DNA from: Bradyrhizobium diazoefficiens
Lineage (GTDB): Bacteria; Pseudomonadota; Alphaproteobacteria; Rhizobiales; Xanthobacteraceae
Direction: 5' to 3'
NCBI RefSeq assembly: GCF_016612535.1
Contig: NZ_JAENXS010000001.1
Coordinates: 3,187,501-3,251,500, forward strand
DNA length: 64,000 bases
Each line of letters starts with the position of its first letter. The stretch's first letter is position 1. The notes under the pieces are model-generated. The model made no database searches. It saw nothing but the letters and a program-made list of their open reading frames with translations, and was not told the DNA's origin. This document shows, piece after piece, positions 35,455 to 44,011 of the stretch. Made by a program: the position numbers and the translations under genes.

Positions 35455-36420
35455 TTGCCCTTGCCGTTTTCTTGCGAGCCGGCCGATGGAGCTGCCACGC
35501 GAATCCTGTTTTCCACCGTCAACGACATCGGGCACATCACGCCTCTCGTGCCCTATGCGCGACGTCTCCGCGATCTCGGGTACGAGGTTCGAGTAGCCAC
35601 CTCCGCCGACGAGGGCGCGGTCGCGATGCTGCAGAAGGCGGGGCTCGCGCATGCGCCATTCGATCGACCCGCCCCGAAGAACTGCAAGCCGTCATGAAGC
35701 GCGTCGTCGAACTGAAAGGCGAGGAAGCCATCGCGTTCGCTTTCCGCGAGGGCATTGCCGGCGCGGCCGCTCGCGCCGCGCTGCCTAAGCTACAACGGAC
35801 GATCCAGGAGTTTCGCCCGGATCTCATCGTCCGCGAGTCCGCTGAGTTCGCCTCACTGGTCGCAGCAGAGGCCGCGGGTGTTCCACAAGCCGGTGTCGCG
35901 GTTTATTGCAGTGAATACGCACTCGCGTTGGCCTGAAGCCCGACCGTGGTCTCGCACAGCGCAACCAGCGTACCTTGACGTCCCTTCCGCCATCGTTTGA
36001 CCGCGGTCCGCCGCTGACTGACCGCCCTGCCGGCTTCCGTGTGGCTCCTGAGATTCCGATCGGGCAAGCCTCCGGCGCGTCACTGCCAGACTGGATGCCG
36101 GCGGCAGAGGAGCCATTCCTGTCCATGACCTTCGGAACGGTTGCAGGCCGTTCGGAACGCGTGCGGAACGCCCATCGTGTGCTGCTGGCGGCGGTCGGCT
36201 CTCTCTGAAAGCTCTGCTGACCACTGGTCCGGTCATTCCGCGCGATGAGCTCGGGGTCATTCCGGACAATGTCCGCGTGGAGAAATTCGTGCCGCAGGTC
36301 ACAAGCGGCAACGCCGCTCGGGCGGATCCATGTCGGGTTGATCCGAGCGAGCCCATGCAGTTGTGGCGGAATTCGATAGGCTCTTCGACTCGGCCGACCG
36401 CGAGAGTCCTACAGGCAGCC
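35455..36420 (+). pseudogene. MGT/UGT-type glycosyltransferase pseudogene
   Basis: Family segments appear in correct order but in different frames: RILFSTVNDIGHITPLVPYA (about 35500), EELQAVMKRVVELKGEEAI and LPKLQRTIQEFRPDLIVRES (about 35680-35840), LSMTFGTVAGRSERVRNA (about 36118-36170), and KALLTTGPVIPRDELGVIP then VRVEKFVPQ (about 36208-36300). At least three frameshifts and a missing C-terminal nucleotide-binding segment show decay. The intact enzyme would transfer an activated sugar to a hydrophobic acceptor. Confidence 0.83.
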
Positions 36421-36650
36421 CACCGTTCACCAACATCCGCAACACGTTCTCGCCGCAGTGGCATGCTGGTTAAAGCCAGAGAACCGATGCCCGCGCCGTT
36501 CACGCGATCGCCGAAGTAACTGCGCTAGGCGCGCCCAGTTGGGCGATGATCGGGCTTGCATCAGTTCGTTCCAAACCCCGAACGCGGTGAGCCAAAAATC
36601 GCGGACGTTGCAGATCTACAACCCGCGTAGCCATTCGAGATACTAAGCTG

Positions 36651-36923
36651 ATGCCAAGCTCGTCCATTGAGACGACCGAAACATATTTCATGTTTACTTC
36701 ATACGAGCAGCGGGGACAAAGAGTGTTTGATGTCTATCGTAATGGCAAGCACGAGTTGCTTGTTCTAAGCAACGGCTCTGCAATACCCGGCGTTTGCTCT
36801 CGGAATAAATGGCGCAAGAGCAGAAAAAGAGTTCTCAAAGTCAGCGCCGAGATCAAGTCGGCCGTTCAGAGGCAGGGCTACTACGTTCGCAGCTTGCGGG
36901 TCACCAAGGAGCGGTTGATCTAG
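36651..36923 (+). CDS. Hypothetical small protein (90 residues)
   Basis: The frame encodes [20 protein letters not shown] followed by a basic C-terminal half rich in Lys and Arg. No domain is recognised, no membrane segment is present, and no clear ribosome site precedes 36651. It may be one of the short rhizobial-island proteins, but coding status is uncertain. Confidence 0.4.
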   Translation: MPSSSIETTETYFMFTSYEQRGQRVFDVYRNGKHELLVLSNGSAIPGVCSRNKWRKSRKRVLKVSAEIKSAVQRQGYYVRSLRVTKERLI

Positions 36924-37059
36924 GTCGAGCAGGTCGGCGGCTTCTCCATGTGCATCTCGACAGCATCACCACAAGCCTCTATCCTCGCTACTCCGCCTAA
37001 CAGCGGGGTTGAGAAGGCAGATAGCCCGGCAGCTTGAAACGCAAACCGCTTTGGAAAGA

Positions 37060-37320
37060 TTAGGTCGTCGCCGGGCCATCCAACTGCGCCAACCCAGCCT
37101 CGATCACGATGATATCTTCCTCGATCTGCTGAATGGTTGTCCGGCAATCAAAACCGGTGCGTGCCTTTAGTTCCACGACCAGCTTACGGCGCTGCATGCG
37201 CAAATCGTCGAGAGCCCTCCTGTCATTCAGGCTAACGTAACCGTCCACAATAAGCTCGATTGCGTTTGCCACCCGCCCGCCAGTCTTAATCACCCACCCG
37301 CAACGCTTAGCCCGCGACAC
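37060..37320 (-). CDS. Hypothetical small protein (about 80 residues)
   Basis: The frame reads WVIKTGGRVANAIELIVDGY followed by ALDDLRMQRRKLVVELKART and IQQIEEDIIVIEAGLAQLDG. The heptad-like pattern suggests a helical, coiled-coil protein, and the composition is protein-like throughout. The start is uncertain (GTG at 37320, or a nearer codon). It is similar in style to short conserved Bradyrhizobium proteins. Its function is unknown. It overlaps the next upstream small gene's 3' end by 14 bases. Confidence 0.55.
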   Translation of the reverse strand: MSRAKRCGWVIKTGGRVANAIELIVDGYVSLNDRRALDDLRMQRRKLVVELKARTGFDCRTTIQQIEEDIIVIEAGLAQLDGPATT

Positions 37321-37504
37321 TCTTCACAACCGCATCTCTTCGCAGATTGTGTCCGGCAGCCGTCAAATGGAATCCTACGATCAGACCGAGCCGCCTTAAC
37401 GTCAGGAGTGCAAGCGGGTCGCACAGTTCAATGGAAAGTCCGGCTCCCAATATCGCAATGGTGCGTCGTTCGCCGCAATCGAGATCAGCCCATGAGATGT
37501 CCAT
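37307..37504 (-). CDS. Hypothetical small protein (65 residues), winged-helix-like
   Basis: Starting at ATG 37504, the sequence reads MDISWADLDCGERRTIAILG then LALLTLRRLGLIVGFHLT and AAGHNLRR. The pattern helix-helix-LIxGxxLTxAG is like the small winged-helix 'restriction/antirestriction' or MarR-type recognition segments found in short rhizobial proteins. A longer frame upstream on this strand belongs to a different, frameshifted small gene. The function is not known. Confidence 0.55.
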   Translation of the reverse strand: MDISWADLDCGERRTIAILGAGLSIELCDPLALLTLRRLGLIVGFHLTAAGHNLRRDAVVKSVAG

Positions 37505-37530
37505 CACGCGCCTCCGCGCCAAAGAATTGT

Positions 37531-37666
37531 CTAAAACCCAAACGCGTGCCTGATTTGCCGCAGCATTTCCGTAGCCGCGCCGGTGTACCGGCCGTTGGTT
37601 AGGGTATCGATCCAGCTGCGCTGTGCCAATCAGCGCCACAACTGCCACCGTGAAGCCCTTGAACAT
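37531..37666 (-). pseudogene. Small rhizobial membrane peptide gene with one-base frameshift
   Basis: ATG 37666 follows a strong AGGAGAGG site and encodes MFKGFTVAVVALIGTAQLDR. A C run (CCC where CC is expected, near 37602) then shifts the frame. In the corrected frame the protein continues LTNGRYTGAATEMLRQIRHA and ends at 37531, giving a compact peptide of about 44 residues with one hydrophobic segment. The single extra base is the only lesion. Confidence 0.6.
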
Positions 37667-38155
37667 TAGGCCTCTCCTGCAACAGACCGCCAACCGAGTG
37701 TGTCGAATATAAACCGTTCTCAGAATGCGCTACTGCACATGCCGACTTAATATGCAAATGGTGACAGTGACTAGTAACCAGTTCCTTAACGGGCGCGATG
37801 AGCGCCATGGAATGAGGCGAAGACGCTGCAACGTCCGTTGCCGGATCGCGCGCTCAAAATCTGCACCTTTCTCAACCGTCCAGGACCACGCAACCAAAAG
37901 CCCCGCGTGGGGCTCATCGTCTGCGCAATGACATTCGCCCGTCTTCATCGCCAAAGACACTGGAGCAGATCAACGCTGTGATGGTGCTACCGAGACAGCT
38001 CGTCAGTTGAGATTACGAGTGCGACCCGGATCCCTCCACTTTGAACTGGCGCTCGCTTAAAGAATGAAAACGGCCCGGCGTGAGGCTGGGGGGCGCCGGA
38101 GCCGTCATTTCCACGCCTCCGCTCCTGAAGGGTCGAGACGAAAGAGCCAAATCGA
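37667..38155. other. Intergenic region, decayed
   Basis: About 490 bases. A GCCCCGCGTGGGGC hairpin lies near 37897-37910. Short open frames on both strands have no recognisable domains. I see no supported gene. Confidence 0.4.
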
Positions 38156-38570
38156 TCAATAGTCCTTGCTCACGCGATTTCTTGCGGCATTCTTGGCCCG
38201 GTACAAAGCTAACGTCTGCTCGGGTGAGCACATCGTCCGGTCTGAGTTGATTGACGCCTGCCGATGTCGACACCTTGAACCCGTCGCCGATCGTGTCCCA
38301 GTCCATTTCATCGACGATTTCTTATGCGATCGACGAGGTTGACCGGATGGCGCCCGAGACGTGCACGTCAGGATCAGGTGGAATTCCTCGCTCCGTAACG
38401 ACCCAGCTTTGTCGACGCTCGAATGTCGGCCGCCACCGAAACGGCGAAGCTCCTCAGCACCTCATCGCCAACGGGACGCCCGTACCTGCCGCTGATCCTT
38501 TTGAAGAAGTCCAGGTCTATGATCGCGGCGGAACAGGGCGTCCCGCTTCGGCGCGGTCGTGCATCCAGCC
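38156..38570 (-). pseudogene. GGDEF diguanylate cyclase pseudogene
   Basis: On the minus strand the order IIDLDFFKRISGRYGRPVGD, EVLRSFAVSVAADIRAST, KLGRYGAREFHLIL, DTIGDGFKVSTSAGVNQLRP and LYRAKNAARNRVSKDY follows a GGDEF domain. The signature GGEEF is changed to GAREF. The pieces lie in different frames with an internal stop. It is a dead c-di-GMP synthase; the N-terminal sensor part is not visible. Confidence 0.82.
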
Positions 38571-38647
38571 GTGCTCTCGCATTCGCGGATCCCGCCGGAC
38601 TCTTGCAGTGCGGAGATCGCCCAGTCCCGCAGCGTTAGGTTCCCTGT

Positions 38648-38791
38648 TCATTCTCTGGCTTCTTGCTCATTCGATTCGTTCGCGGTCGATTGGCCGGCTG
38701 CAACGTGAGCATTGTTTGAAGACCGCCAATGAACCCGGGCGACGACCATATAGATGACCGAAATTGCGATATATCCTTGCGTCTCAAGCAT
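38648..38791 (-). CDS. Small single-pass membrane peptide, copy A (47 residues)
   Basis: ATG 38791 (GGAGACG 8 bases ahead) encodes MLETQGYIAISVIYMVVARV followed by a polar tail ending NESNEQEARE. By eye it is identical to copy B at 38 of 47 positions and has the same length. One hydrophobic segment spans about residues 6-20, but it carries Arg where copy B has Trp. The companion 30-residue gene seen after copy B is not preserved here, so copy A may be losing function. No known family is recognised. Confidence 0.6.
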   Translation of the reverse strand: MLETQGYIAISVIYMVVARVHWRSSNNAHVAAGQSTANESNEQEARE

Positions 38792-38915
38792 CCAAAACGT
38801 CTCCATCGAGCCTGTCGTTGCTCAGTAAGGCGAGCCAGAATCTGGATTTCGGATCGCGCGATGACGATTGCTCAACGAAAGCAAATTGCAATTTCAAATG
38901 AGATGTTCGTGCCGC
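38648..38915 (-). repeat. Inverted repeat, copy A (268 bp), flanking the monooxygenase cluster
   Basis: Read on the minus strand, this segment aligns almost without gaps to 47303-47571. It includes a leader of about 124 bases with the palindrome AAATTGCAATTT (38883-38894) and the full 47-codon gene. Because the two copies point outward in opposite directions, they form a long inverted repeat around 38.9-47.3 kb. Confidence 0.9.
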
Positions 38916-39071
38916 AGAGGCAAGGCAGCAGGCGCTGCTTGATACTTGCTGGCGCGACGAAATCCGTGCGGCGATGTCCTATCCTCCTCCGCATGCTTCC
39001 TTCTCGAACGAAGCTGGAGACGGCGAATCGCTTCAGGAAGCGAGATCGCCATCCTGGTCACTCAGTTCATC

Positions 39072-39606
39072 TCAAGATTTGAGTTCAGCGTGCAGGCGAG
39101 CTTTCTCTAGCCTATGCCTAACTCCCCTAAGGCAGCTGGCCAATCTCGCGAATTCCTGAATACCAAGATAGTCAAAAACAAACTGATCGAGCTCTTCCTG
39201 CTGGGCCGCGATGCTCGCAAGACGTTTTGCGAGCGTTCTCTGTTAGAGACAGATGTACGAGACGGGCGTCCTTTGGGCCTGGAGTGCGCCGCAGAAATCG
39301 TTTGTTCTCAAGCTCCTTGGAATGTTTCGTGATGAAAGACGAGCCGATGTTCATTAGTTTTGCAACGACATTGACAGGAACACCGCCGTCGCGTTCCAAC
39401 TCGGTTACAGCCATCAAGATCATCATTTGCGGTCCAGTGATACCGAGCGCATTCGCCTGGAAGCAGCGAAGGTCGTCCAGACACACATTGATTGATCTGA
39501 TCTCCCATGTGAATTGCCTGAGTACATCCTGACCCGCGTCTGGCCCTTTTCCGAGCCGTTTTGTTCGCCCAGATAAATTCGGCGGCATCGGATCCAGGAG
39601 CTCCAT
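39072..39606 (-). pseudogene. MarR-family regulator with one-base insertion
   Basis: From ATG 39606 the frame gives a MarR-type winged helix (LGITGPQMMILMAVTELERD, about residue 55, then VAKLMNIGSSFITKHSKELE and RRTPGPKDARLVHLSLTE). After LTENARK an extra A in CAAAACG (near 39225) shifts the frame. The corrected frame reads LASIAAQQEELDQFVFDYLG and ends at 39072, matching the expected dimerisation helix. The DNA-binding domain is intact, but the C-terminal dimerisation part is lost. A palindrome next to the start is a likely target. Confidence 0.8.
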
Positions 39607-39615
39607 CCTTAGATT

Positions 39616-39633
39616 ATTCCGCGCTGGCGGAAT
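39616..39633. promoter_or_regulatory. Palindromic candidate MarR operator
   Basis: ATTCCGCGCTGGCGGAAT is a perfect 7+4+7 inverted repeat 10 bases upstream of the MarR-family start, the classical place for autoregulation. Confidence 0.5.
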
Positions 39634-39889
39634 TCAGGGAATTATTTCGGCTGACTGGCTCGACCGGCCAACCATAGGATGTCAGCTTGATGCGCTGCAA
39701 TCCGCAACTCGCTCCCAGTTGCTGACTTTCCATGTAGAAGGTGCGCCGCTGAAGCTGCTAAGGTACGGCGCAACTTGACACAATCGTTGTGGCGAAATCC
39801 GCTGAAAGAGTCCGTCTAGCGCAGAATTTGAGCGTCATGCTGGGCTCTAAGGCGCATTTTATTGCTCAAGTGAGACTCAGCGCCACAAG

Positions 39890-40171
39890 CCGAATGCCTG
39901 TGTACCGATCTGGACCGTCTCGCGGCATCAGGCAAGCGGCGATGTTGCAATGGGTATTGCCGTTCATCCGGGCGACATCGTCAGCCCGGATGACAACGGC
40001 GTGATGGTGCCGAAAGCGACGAGCGGCGCGGTGGTGAAAATCGCAGCCGCACGTGACGAGAAGGAAACGGGAGTCATCAAGGCCCCCCTGGACGGAAGCG
40101 ACATTCCCGAGCTTTCCGGGATGAAAAACCTGCGACTGAGGCGGGCACCGGCAAGCGAGAATTGGTGGTGA
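39890..40171 (+). pseudogene. RraA-family (HMG/CHA aldolase-like) C-terminal fragment
   Basis: The frame ASGDVAMGIAVHPGDIVSPD followed by DNGVMVPKATSGAVVKIAAA and RDEKETGVIKAP matches the C-terminal half of RraA-fold aldolases (VHPGDIVxxDDNGVMV). No N-terminal half precedes it in any frame. It is a leftover of a divalent-metal-dependent aldolase gene. Confidence 0.68.
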
Positions 40172-40311
40172 TGAAAGGCGGTCGCACTGTTTCCTCCGGC
40201 GGCAAGAGCATCGCGCATATCCTGCATCACCTCATCGGCGCAAAAATCGCCGGCCGCGTCACCCATTGGATGGCGAACGTGCTGTCGAAAGTGAGCGAGA
40301 CGGAAAGCCGT

Positions 40312-40334
40312 CCCCGCTCTCCTATCGAGCGGGG
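40312..40334 (-). terminator. Hairpin at the end of the monooxygenase operon
   Basis: CCCCGCTC (40312-40319) and GAGCGGGG (40327-40334) form a perfect 8-bp GC-rich stem with a 7-base loop, overlapping the stop of the last leftward gene. There is no strong T-run, so efficiency is uncertain. Confidence 0.5.
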
Positions 40335-40630
40335 GCAGGAAACGTCTGGATCAGATCATCCAGCAGACCAGGTTCACCGCGGAAGACCAACTGATGCATG
40401 GGATCGGACGCATCGAAGGGCGCTTCAATTCCATAAGTTGCGCCTTGGAGAAAGCACGCCGCGTCGGGCGCAGCCGGAAGATCGATCAGCGCCTGGTAAC
40501 CTGGCCGACGCCAGAGGCCAACGGCGCTTCGGACCTTCTCATCAGCCCCAGGTAGCGCCGTGAAGTGGCCCAAAAGCCAGCTCGTTTCGTTACCCTTCCC
40601 GGCGGGAAAACTACCAGGAACTGAGGGCAT
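40322..40630 (-). CDS. Hypothetical protein at the end of the monooxygenase operon (102 residues)
   Basis: ATG 40630 has GAAAGAG 2-8 bases ahead. The sequence (GNETSWLLGHFTALPGADEK, then LWRRPGYQALIDLPAAPDAA and VFRGEPGLLDDLIQTFPAPA) is protein-like, soluble and without a domain I recognise. It follows the chaperonin gene by 109 bases on the same strand and ends at the operon's hairpin. It may therefore be an accessory or assembly protein of the monooxygenase, but this is only context. Confidence 0.55.
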   Translation of the reverse strand: MPSVPGSFPAGKGNETSWLLGHFTALPGADEKVRSAVGLWRRPGYQALIDLPAAPDAACFLQGATYGIEAPFDASDPMHQLVFRGEPGLLDDLIQTFPAPAR

Positions 40631-40739
40631 GGCTCTTTCTGCGAAAAGCCTCGTTTAGTGATCATTGACGATTCGGAAGATAAGTAGACATATCGATCGG
40701 AGCGGAACGAACGCGATGGCGATCGTCGGTCCGCGCCGA

Positions 40740-42377
40740 TCAGCTCCGGCCGTAAACTTCGGCACCGCCGCCGCGCGCAGGGCCGGCGGTAGGATCGACG
40801 CCTTCAGGAAGGTCGACGACGAGCGAATGGGTCGTCAGGATCAGCTTGGCCACCGACACCGCATTCTCGAGAGCGGCGCAGGTAACCTTGACGGGATCAA
40901 TGACGCCGGCTTCGAACATGTCGGTAAATCTGCCGCTCCTGGCATCGAAGCCCGTGCCGGGTTGCTCGGCGACGACCCGTGTCACGATCATAGCGCCATC
41001 CTGTCCGGCATTGCCCGCGATGATCGCCAATGGGCGCTTGATCGCGTCGCGGACCAGCATCGCACCGGCCTGTGCGCCATCAACCTCGTGATCCACCAAC
41101 GGATCGAGCTGCGCTGCGACCTGCGCGAGGGCAGTACCGCCACCGGCCACCACACCTTCGCCACGGGCAGCCCGGGCTGCGTTAAGGCCATCTTCGAGGA
41201 GTTGCGCCGTGCGTTTTTGCTCGACCGGCGTGGCGCCGCCTGCGAGCAGGAGCGCGGTCCCGCGGGTGAGCTTTGCAAGGCGATCGGCCAGCTTGTCGCG
41301 CTCGATATTCTGCGGTGCCTCGTCCCACAGCTTCTGGACCAGTTGCCGCCGCCCGTCGATGGCCGCCTTGTCGCCATTGCCGCCCAGGATCACGGTCGCG
41401 GATGCGGATACCCTCGCGCGCGTCGCATTGCCCAGATCGGCGATCGTCACCTCCTCGATCCGGGCACCCAGGTCGCGCGCGATCACCCGGCCACCCGTCA
41501 TGATCGCGAGATCCTCCATCATCGCCTTGCGCCAATGGCCGAATTCCGGCGGATTGATCGCGACGACGGTGCCACGTCCCTGAAGCCGAGCCTGCATCAC
41601 CGCCGCGATGACCTCAGGCGCGATCTCGTCCGCTACCAGCAGCAGCGGACGCCCGCTTTCCTTGAGCTGGTCGAGGATACGCAGGATCGGCTCGGCCGAT
41701 GGCACTTTGTGGTCGGTCAGCAGGATCGCCGGACTGTCGAGTTCGGCGGCCAGGCTTGGACTGTCGGTCGCCATATGGTGCGATACGAATCCGCGATCGA
41801 GCACGAGCCCTTCGTCGACCTCCAGCCGCGTCGGTGAGCCCGGCAACGCATATTCGACATGGACGACGCCTTCGATGCCGACCCGCTTGAGCGCTTCCGC
41901 TATAAGCTCTCCCAGTGACGTCTCGGTGGCCGCGACGCTTGCAACCATGCGCAATTCGCCCTGACGCAGCGGCCGAGAGCCCTCTCGCAGTGCTTTGATG
42001 ACCAGATCGCGGGCGTGGTCCATGCCGGCGACAACGTCGACCGCCTTGTGCTCGTGCTCGACCAGTTTCACGCCATCCTGCACCAGCGCATTGGCGAGCG
42101 CTGTCGCGGTCGTGGTGCCGTCACCGGCGATCTCATTGGTCTGGGCGGACACCTCGCGAACAACCTGCGCGCCCAGATTCTCGAACCGGCAGGGTAACTC
42201 GATCTCGGCCGCGATGCTGACACCATCGCGCGACACCAACGGCGTCCCGATCGGGCGATCCATGATGACGTTGGTTCCCTTGGGGCCGAGCGTGCCGACT
42301 ACAGCGCGGGCAAGCTGGTCCACGCCGCGCGCAAGCGCCGCCCTAGCGTCAGCATCGTAAAGCATGATCTTGGCCAT
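40740..42377 (-). CDS. groEL: GroEL-type chaperonin dedicated to the monooxygenase
   Basis: A full-length 545-residue Hsp60. It has KGTNVIMDRPIG near residue 34, the ATP-binding motif AGDGTTTATALANALV near 84, AAVEEGVV-type sequence as AARGEGVVAGGGTALA near 403, and GFDARSGRFTDMFEAGVIDP near 475. It is clearly divergent from housekeeping GroEL and lacks the Gly-Gly-Met tail (ending GGGAEVYGRS). No groES adjoins it. Gene order (alpha, reductase, beta, coupling protein, groEL) matches MimABCD-type monooxygenase operons, in which the chaperonin is needed to fold the large subunit. Confidence 0.93.
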   Translation of the reverse strand: MAKIMLYDADARAALARGVDQLARAVVGTLGPKGTNVIMDRPIGTPLVSRDGVSIAAEIELPCRFENLGAQVVREVSAQTNEIAGDGTTTATALANALVQDGVKLVEHEHKAVDVVAGMDHARDLVIKALREGSRPLRQGELRMVASVAATETSLGELIAEALKRVGIEGVVHVEYALPGSPTRLEVDEGLVLDRGFVSHHMATDSPSLAAELDSPAILLTDHKVPSAEPILRILDQLKESGRPLLLVADEIAPEVIAAVMQARLQGRGTVVAINPPEFGHWRKAMMEDLAIMTGGRVIARDLGARIEEVTIADLGNATRARVSASATVILGGNGDKAAIDGRRQLVQKLWDEAPQNIERDKLADRLAKLTRGTALLLAGGATPVEQKRTAQLLEDGLNAARAARGEGVVAGGGTALAQVAAQLDPLVDHEVDGAQAGAMLVRDAIKRPLAIIAGNAGQDGAMIVTRVVAEQPGTGFDARSGRFTDMFEAGVIDPVKVTCAALENAVSVAKLILTTHSLVVDLPEGVDPTAGPARGGGAEVYGRS

Positions 42378-42484
42378 CTATCGTCTCCTGTGTGCGCCGC
42401 CATCCGTTGGGCGGAGCCTTGTCATTCCGGTCTGGCTAGGGGGATGACACGCGCCGGCGGCGCGGCCGCCGGCGCGTGATCGTG

Positions 42485-42841
42485 TCATTCGTATTGGAGC
42501 GCCTCGTCCATGTCCCCGAAGAGGATCACGGTGTTCTCGTCGATCATCACCATCCGGCCGTAATGGGTGGCGGTGGAAATCTCGAAGATGTGCGGTGTCA
42601 TCTCGCGGCCGAGCGCCTCGCTGATCTCGGCCATGTCGAAGACGATCTTACCCTCGCCGTCCACACGGATCATCGCCGGCAGGTAGGTGACCTTGATTCC
42701 GGGACGCTGTTCCATAATCTCTGCAATGCAGCGTGCCTCGACGCTGTCGTTCATCGTCACCCCGCATTGATGCGAGATGGTGCGTTCCTGGGTGATGTCC
42801 TTGAGCGGCGTGAAGAGCTGCTGCTCGGTGGTAACGGCCAT
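42485..42841 (-). CDS. mimD: Monooxygenase coupling (effector) protein MimD-like
   Basis: A 118-residue protein from the ATG at 42841; the open frame upstream overlaps the beta-subunit gene. It belongs to the MmoB/DmpM family of small cofactor-less regulators: CGVTMNDSVEARCIAEIMEQ near residue 34, RPGIKVTYLPAMIRVDGEGK and FDMAEISEALGREMTPH. It docks on the hydroxylase to gate O2 and substrate access. It is fourth in the operon, 25 bases after the beta subunit and 107 bases before groEL. Confidence 0.9.
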   Translation of the reverse strand: MAVTTEQQLFTPLKDITQERTISHQCGVTMNDSVEARCIAEIMEQRPGIKVTYLPAMIRVDGEGKIVFDMAEISEALGREMTPHIFEISTATHYGRMVMIDENTVILFGDMDEALQYE

Positions 42842-42866
42842 GCTATGGGTTCCTTTCGTCGCGCGA

Positions 42867-43976
42867 TTATTCGACGGGCTCGGCGACCTGCAGCTCCGGC
42901 ATCGGAATTTGCGTCGAGAAGACGCCGATCTCCGACACGATCGCCTGCAGGCGGTTGATCGCCGACGCATAAGATTCGGCGAACTGCGCGGATTTCACCC
43001 GCGGCTGTGACCAGATGGGTTGTAGATCGAGCGCCGCCTGGGTCGCGATCGGCGAATATTCGTCGAACCAGTCCTGCAGCAGGCGCCGATTGTCCTCACC
43101 ATGCACGGGATCGCGCACCAGGAGTGCAAACAGCTCAACCGTATTGGCTAGATTGCGCTCGTAATCCGCTTCCGCCGCTGAGATGAGGACGGGCGACGAA
43201 TAGTCGCTCTGTGCCGCCGCGACTTGCATGACGAAACCGGAGCGGAACAACTCGCCTACCAGTGGCTCGAATAGCACGTTGACGATGAAATACTGCTCCA
43301 GGAAATCCTCGGCGCCGCGTGCAGATTCCACAAGTTCGCGAGCCTTCTGCCAGATCGAGTTCTCCAGCCAATTGCGCTTGCCGGCGTCGACGTCGAAGCC
43401 TTCGATGTCGAGCGCGATCTCGCCGAGATAGAGCGTTAGATCCTGCGCCAGCCGCAGCTTGTAGGACGAGTTGGTCAGGATCGCGTTGTTGACCATTTGG
43501 GTATAGCCGTAGCGCTGCGCGCGCATCAGCGCGGTGCCCAGGCCATATTCGGCATGCTTGAAGGCACCCAGATGATCTTGCAGTATTTTCACCCACGCCT
43601 TGTCGAAGCGCCTCGGTGCGCCGGCGCGCCGTGCGTTGTCGATTACGTTCTTGATCATGCCGCAGATGGTCGACTGGCGTTGATAGTGCGTCCGTTCCCA
43701 TTCCTGGTCGGGCGCGCGATAGAGCTGCCAGTCGCTGCTCTTCAGCGCGGTCCACTCCTTCGAGTATGTCGGCGTGCCGTCCCCGAAGGACATGATCCAA
43801 TTCTGGAGGAGGTAGCGTTCGGGGTCCGGCTGGACGTCAACGGTGACGTCCTCGTAATGCGTCGCCCGACGCCCCTTCGGCTCGAAATAATTATAGGCTC
43901 GGCTATCCGATCCCGGAAAGGTCTTGGCGCCCGCCGCTGCGGACCTCTGCTCCTGCTCCATCAATCGTCCAGACAT
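42867..43976 (-). CDS. mimC: Soluble diiron monooxygenase beta subunit, MimC-like
   Basis: A 369-residue protein from the ATG at 43976, which has AGGGAGAAGACG ahead; an upstream ATG at 44015 overlaps the reductase stop and is less likely. It has the ferritin-like fold of hydroxylase beta subunits without a metal centre: RATHYEDVTVDVQPDPERYL near residue 37, LQNWIMSFGDGTPTYSKEWT, and LGAFKHAEYGLGTALMRAQR near 155. It pairs with the alpha subunit as the (alpha-beta)2 hydroxylase. It is the third gene of the operon. Confidence 0.92.
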   Translation of the reverse strand: MSGRLMEQEQRSAAAGAKTFPGSDSRAYNYFEPKGRRATHYEDVTVDVQPDPERYLLQNWIMSFGDGTPTYSKEWTALKSSDWQLYRAPDQEWERTHYQRQSTICGMIKNVIDNARRAGAPRRFDKAWVKILQDHLGAFKHAEYGLGTALMRAQRYGYTQMVNNAILTNSSYKLRLAQDLTLYLGEIALDIEGFDVDAGKRNWLENSIWQKARELVESARGAEDFLEQYFIVNVLFEPLVGELFRSGFVMQVAAAQSDYSSPVLISAAEADYERNLANTVELFALLVRDPVHGEDNRRLLQDWFDEYSPIATQAALDLQPIWSQPRVKSAQFAESYASAINRLQAIVSEIGVFSTQIPMPELQVAEPVE

Positions 43977-44011
43977 CGTCTTCTCCCTCTCTCTCTCTTG
44001 GGCATTCGGCC

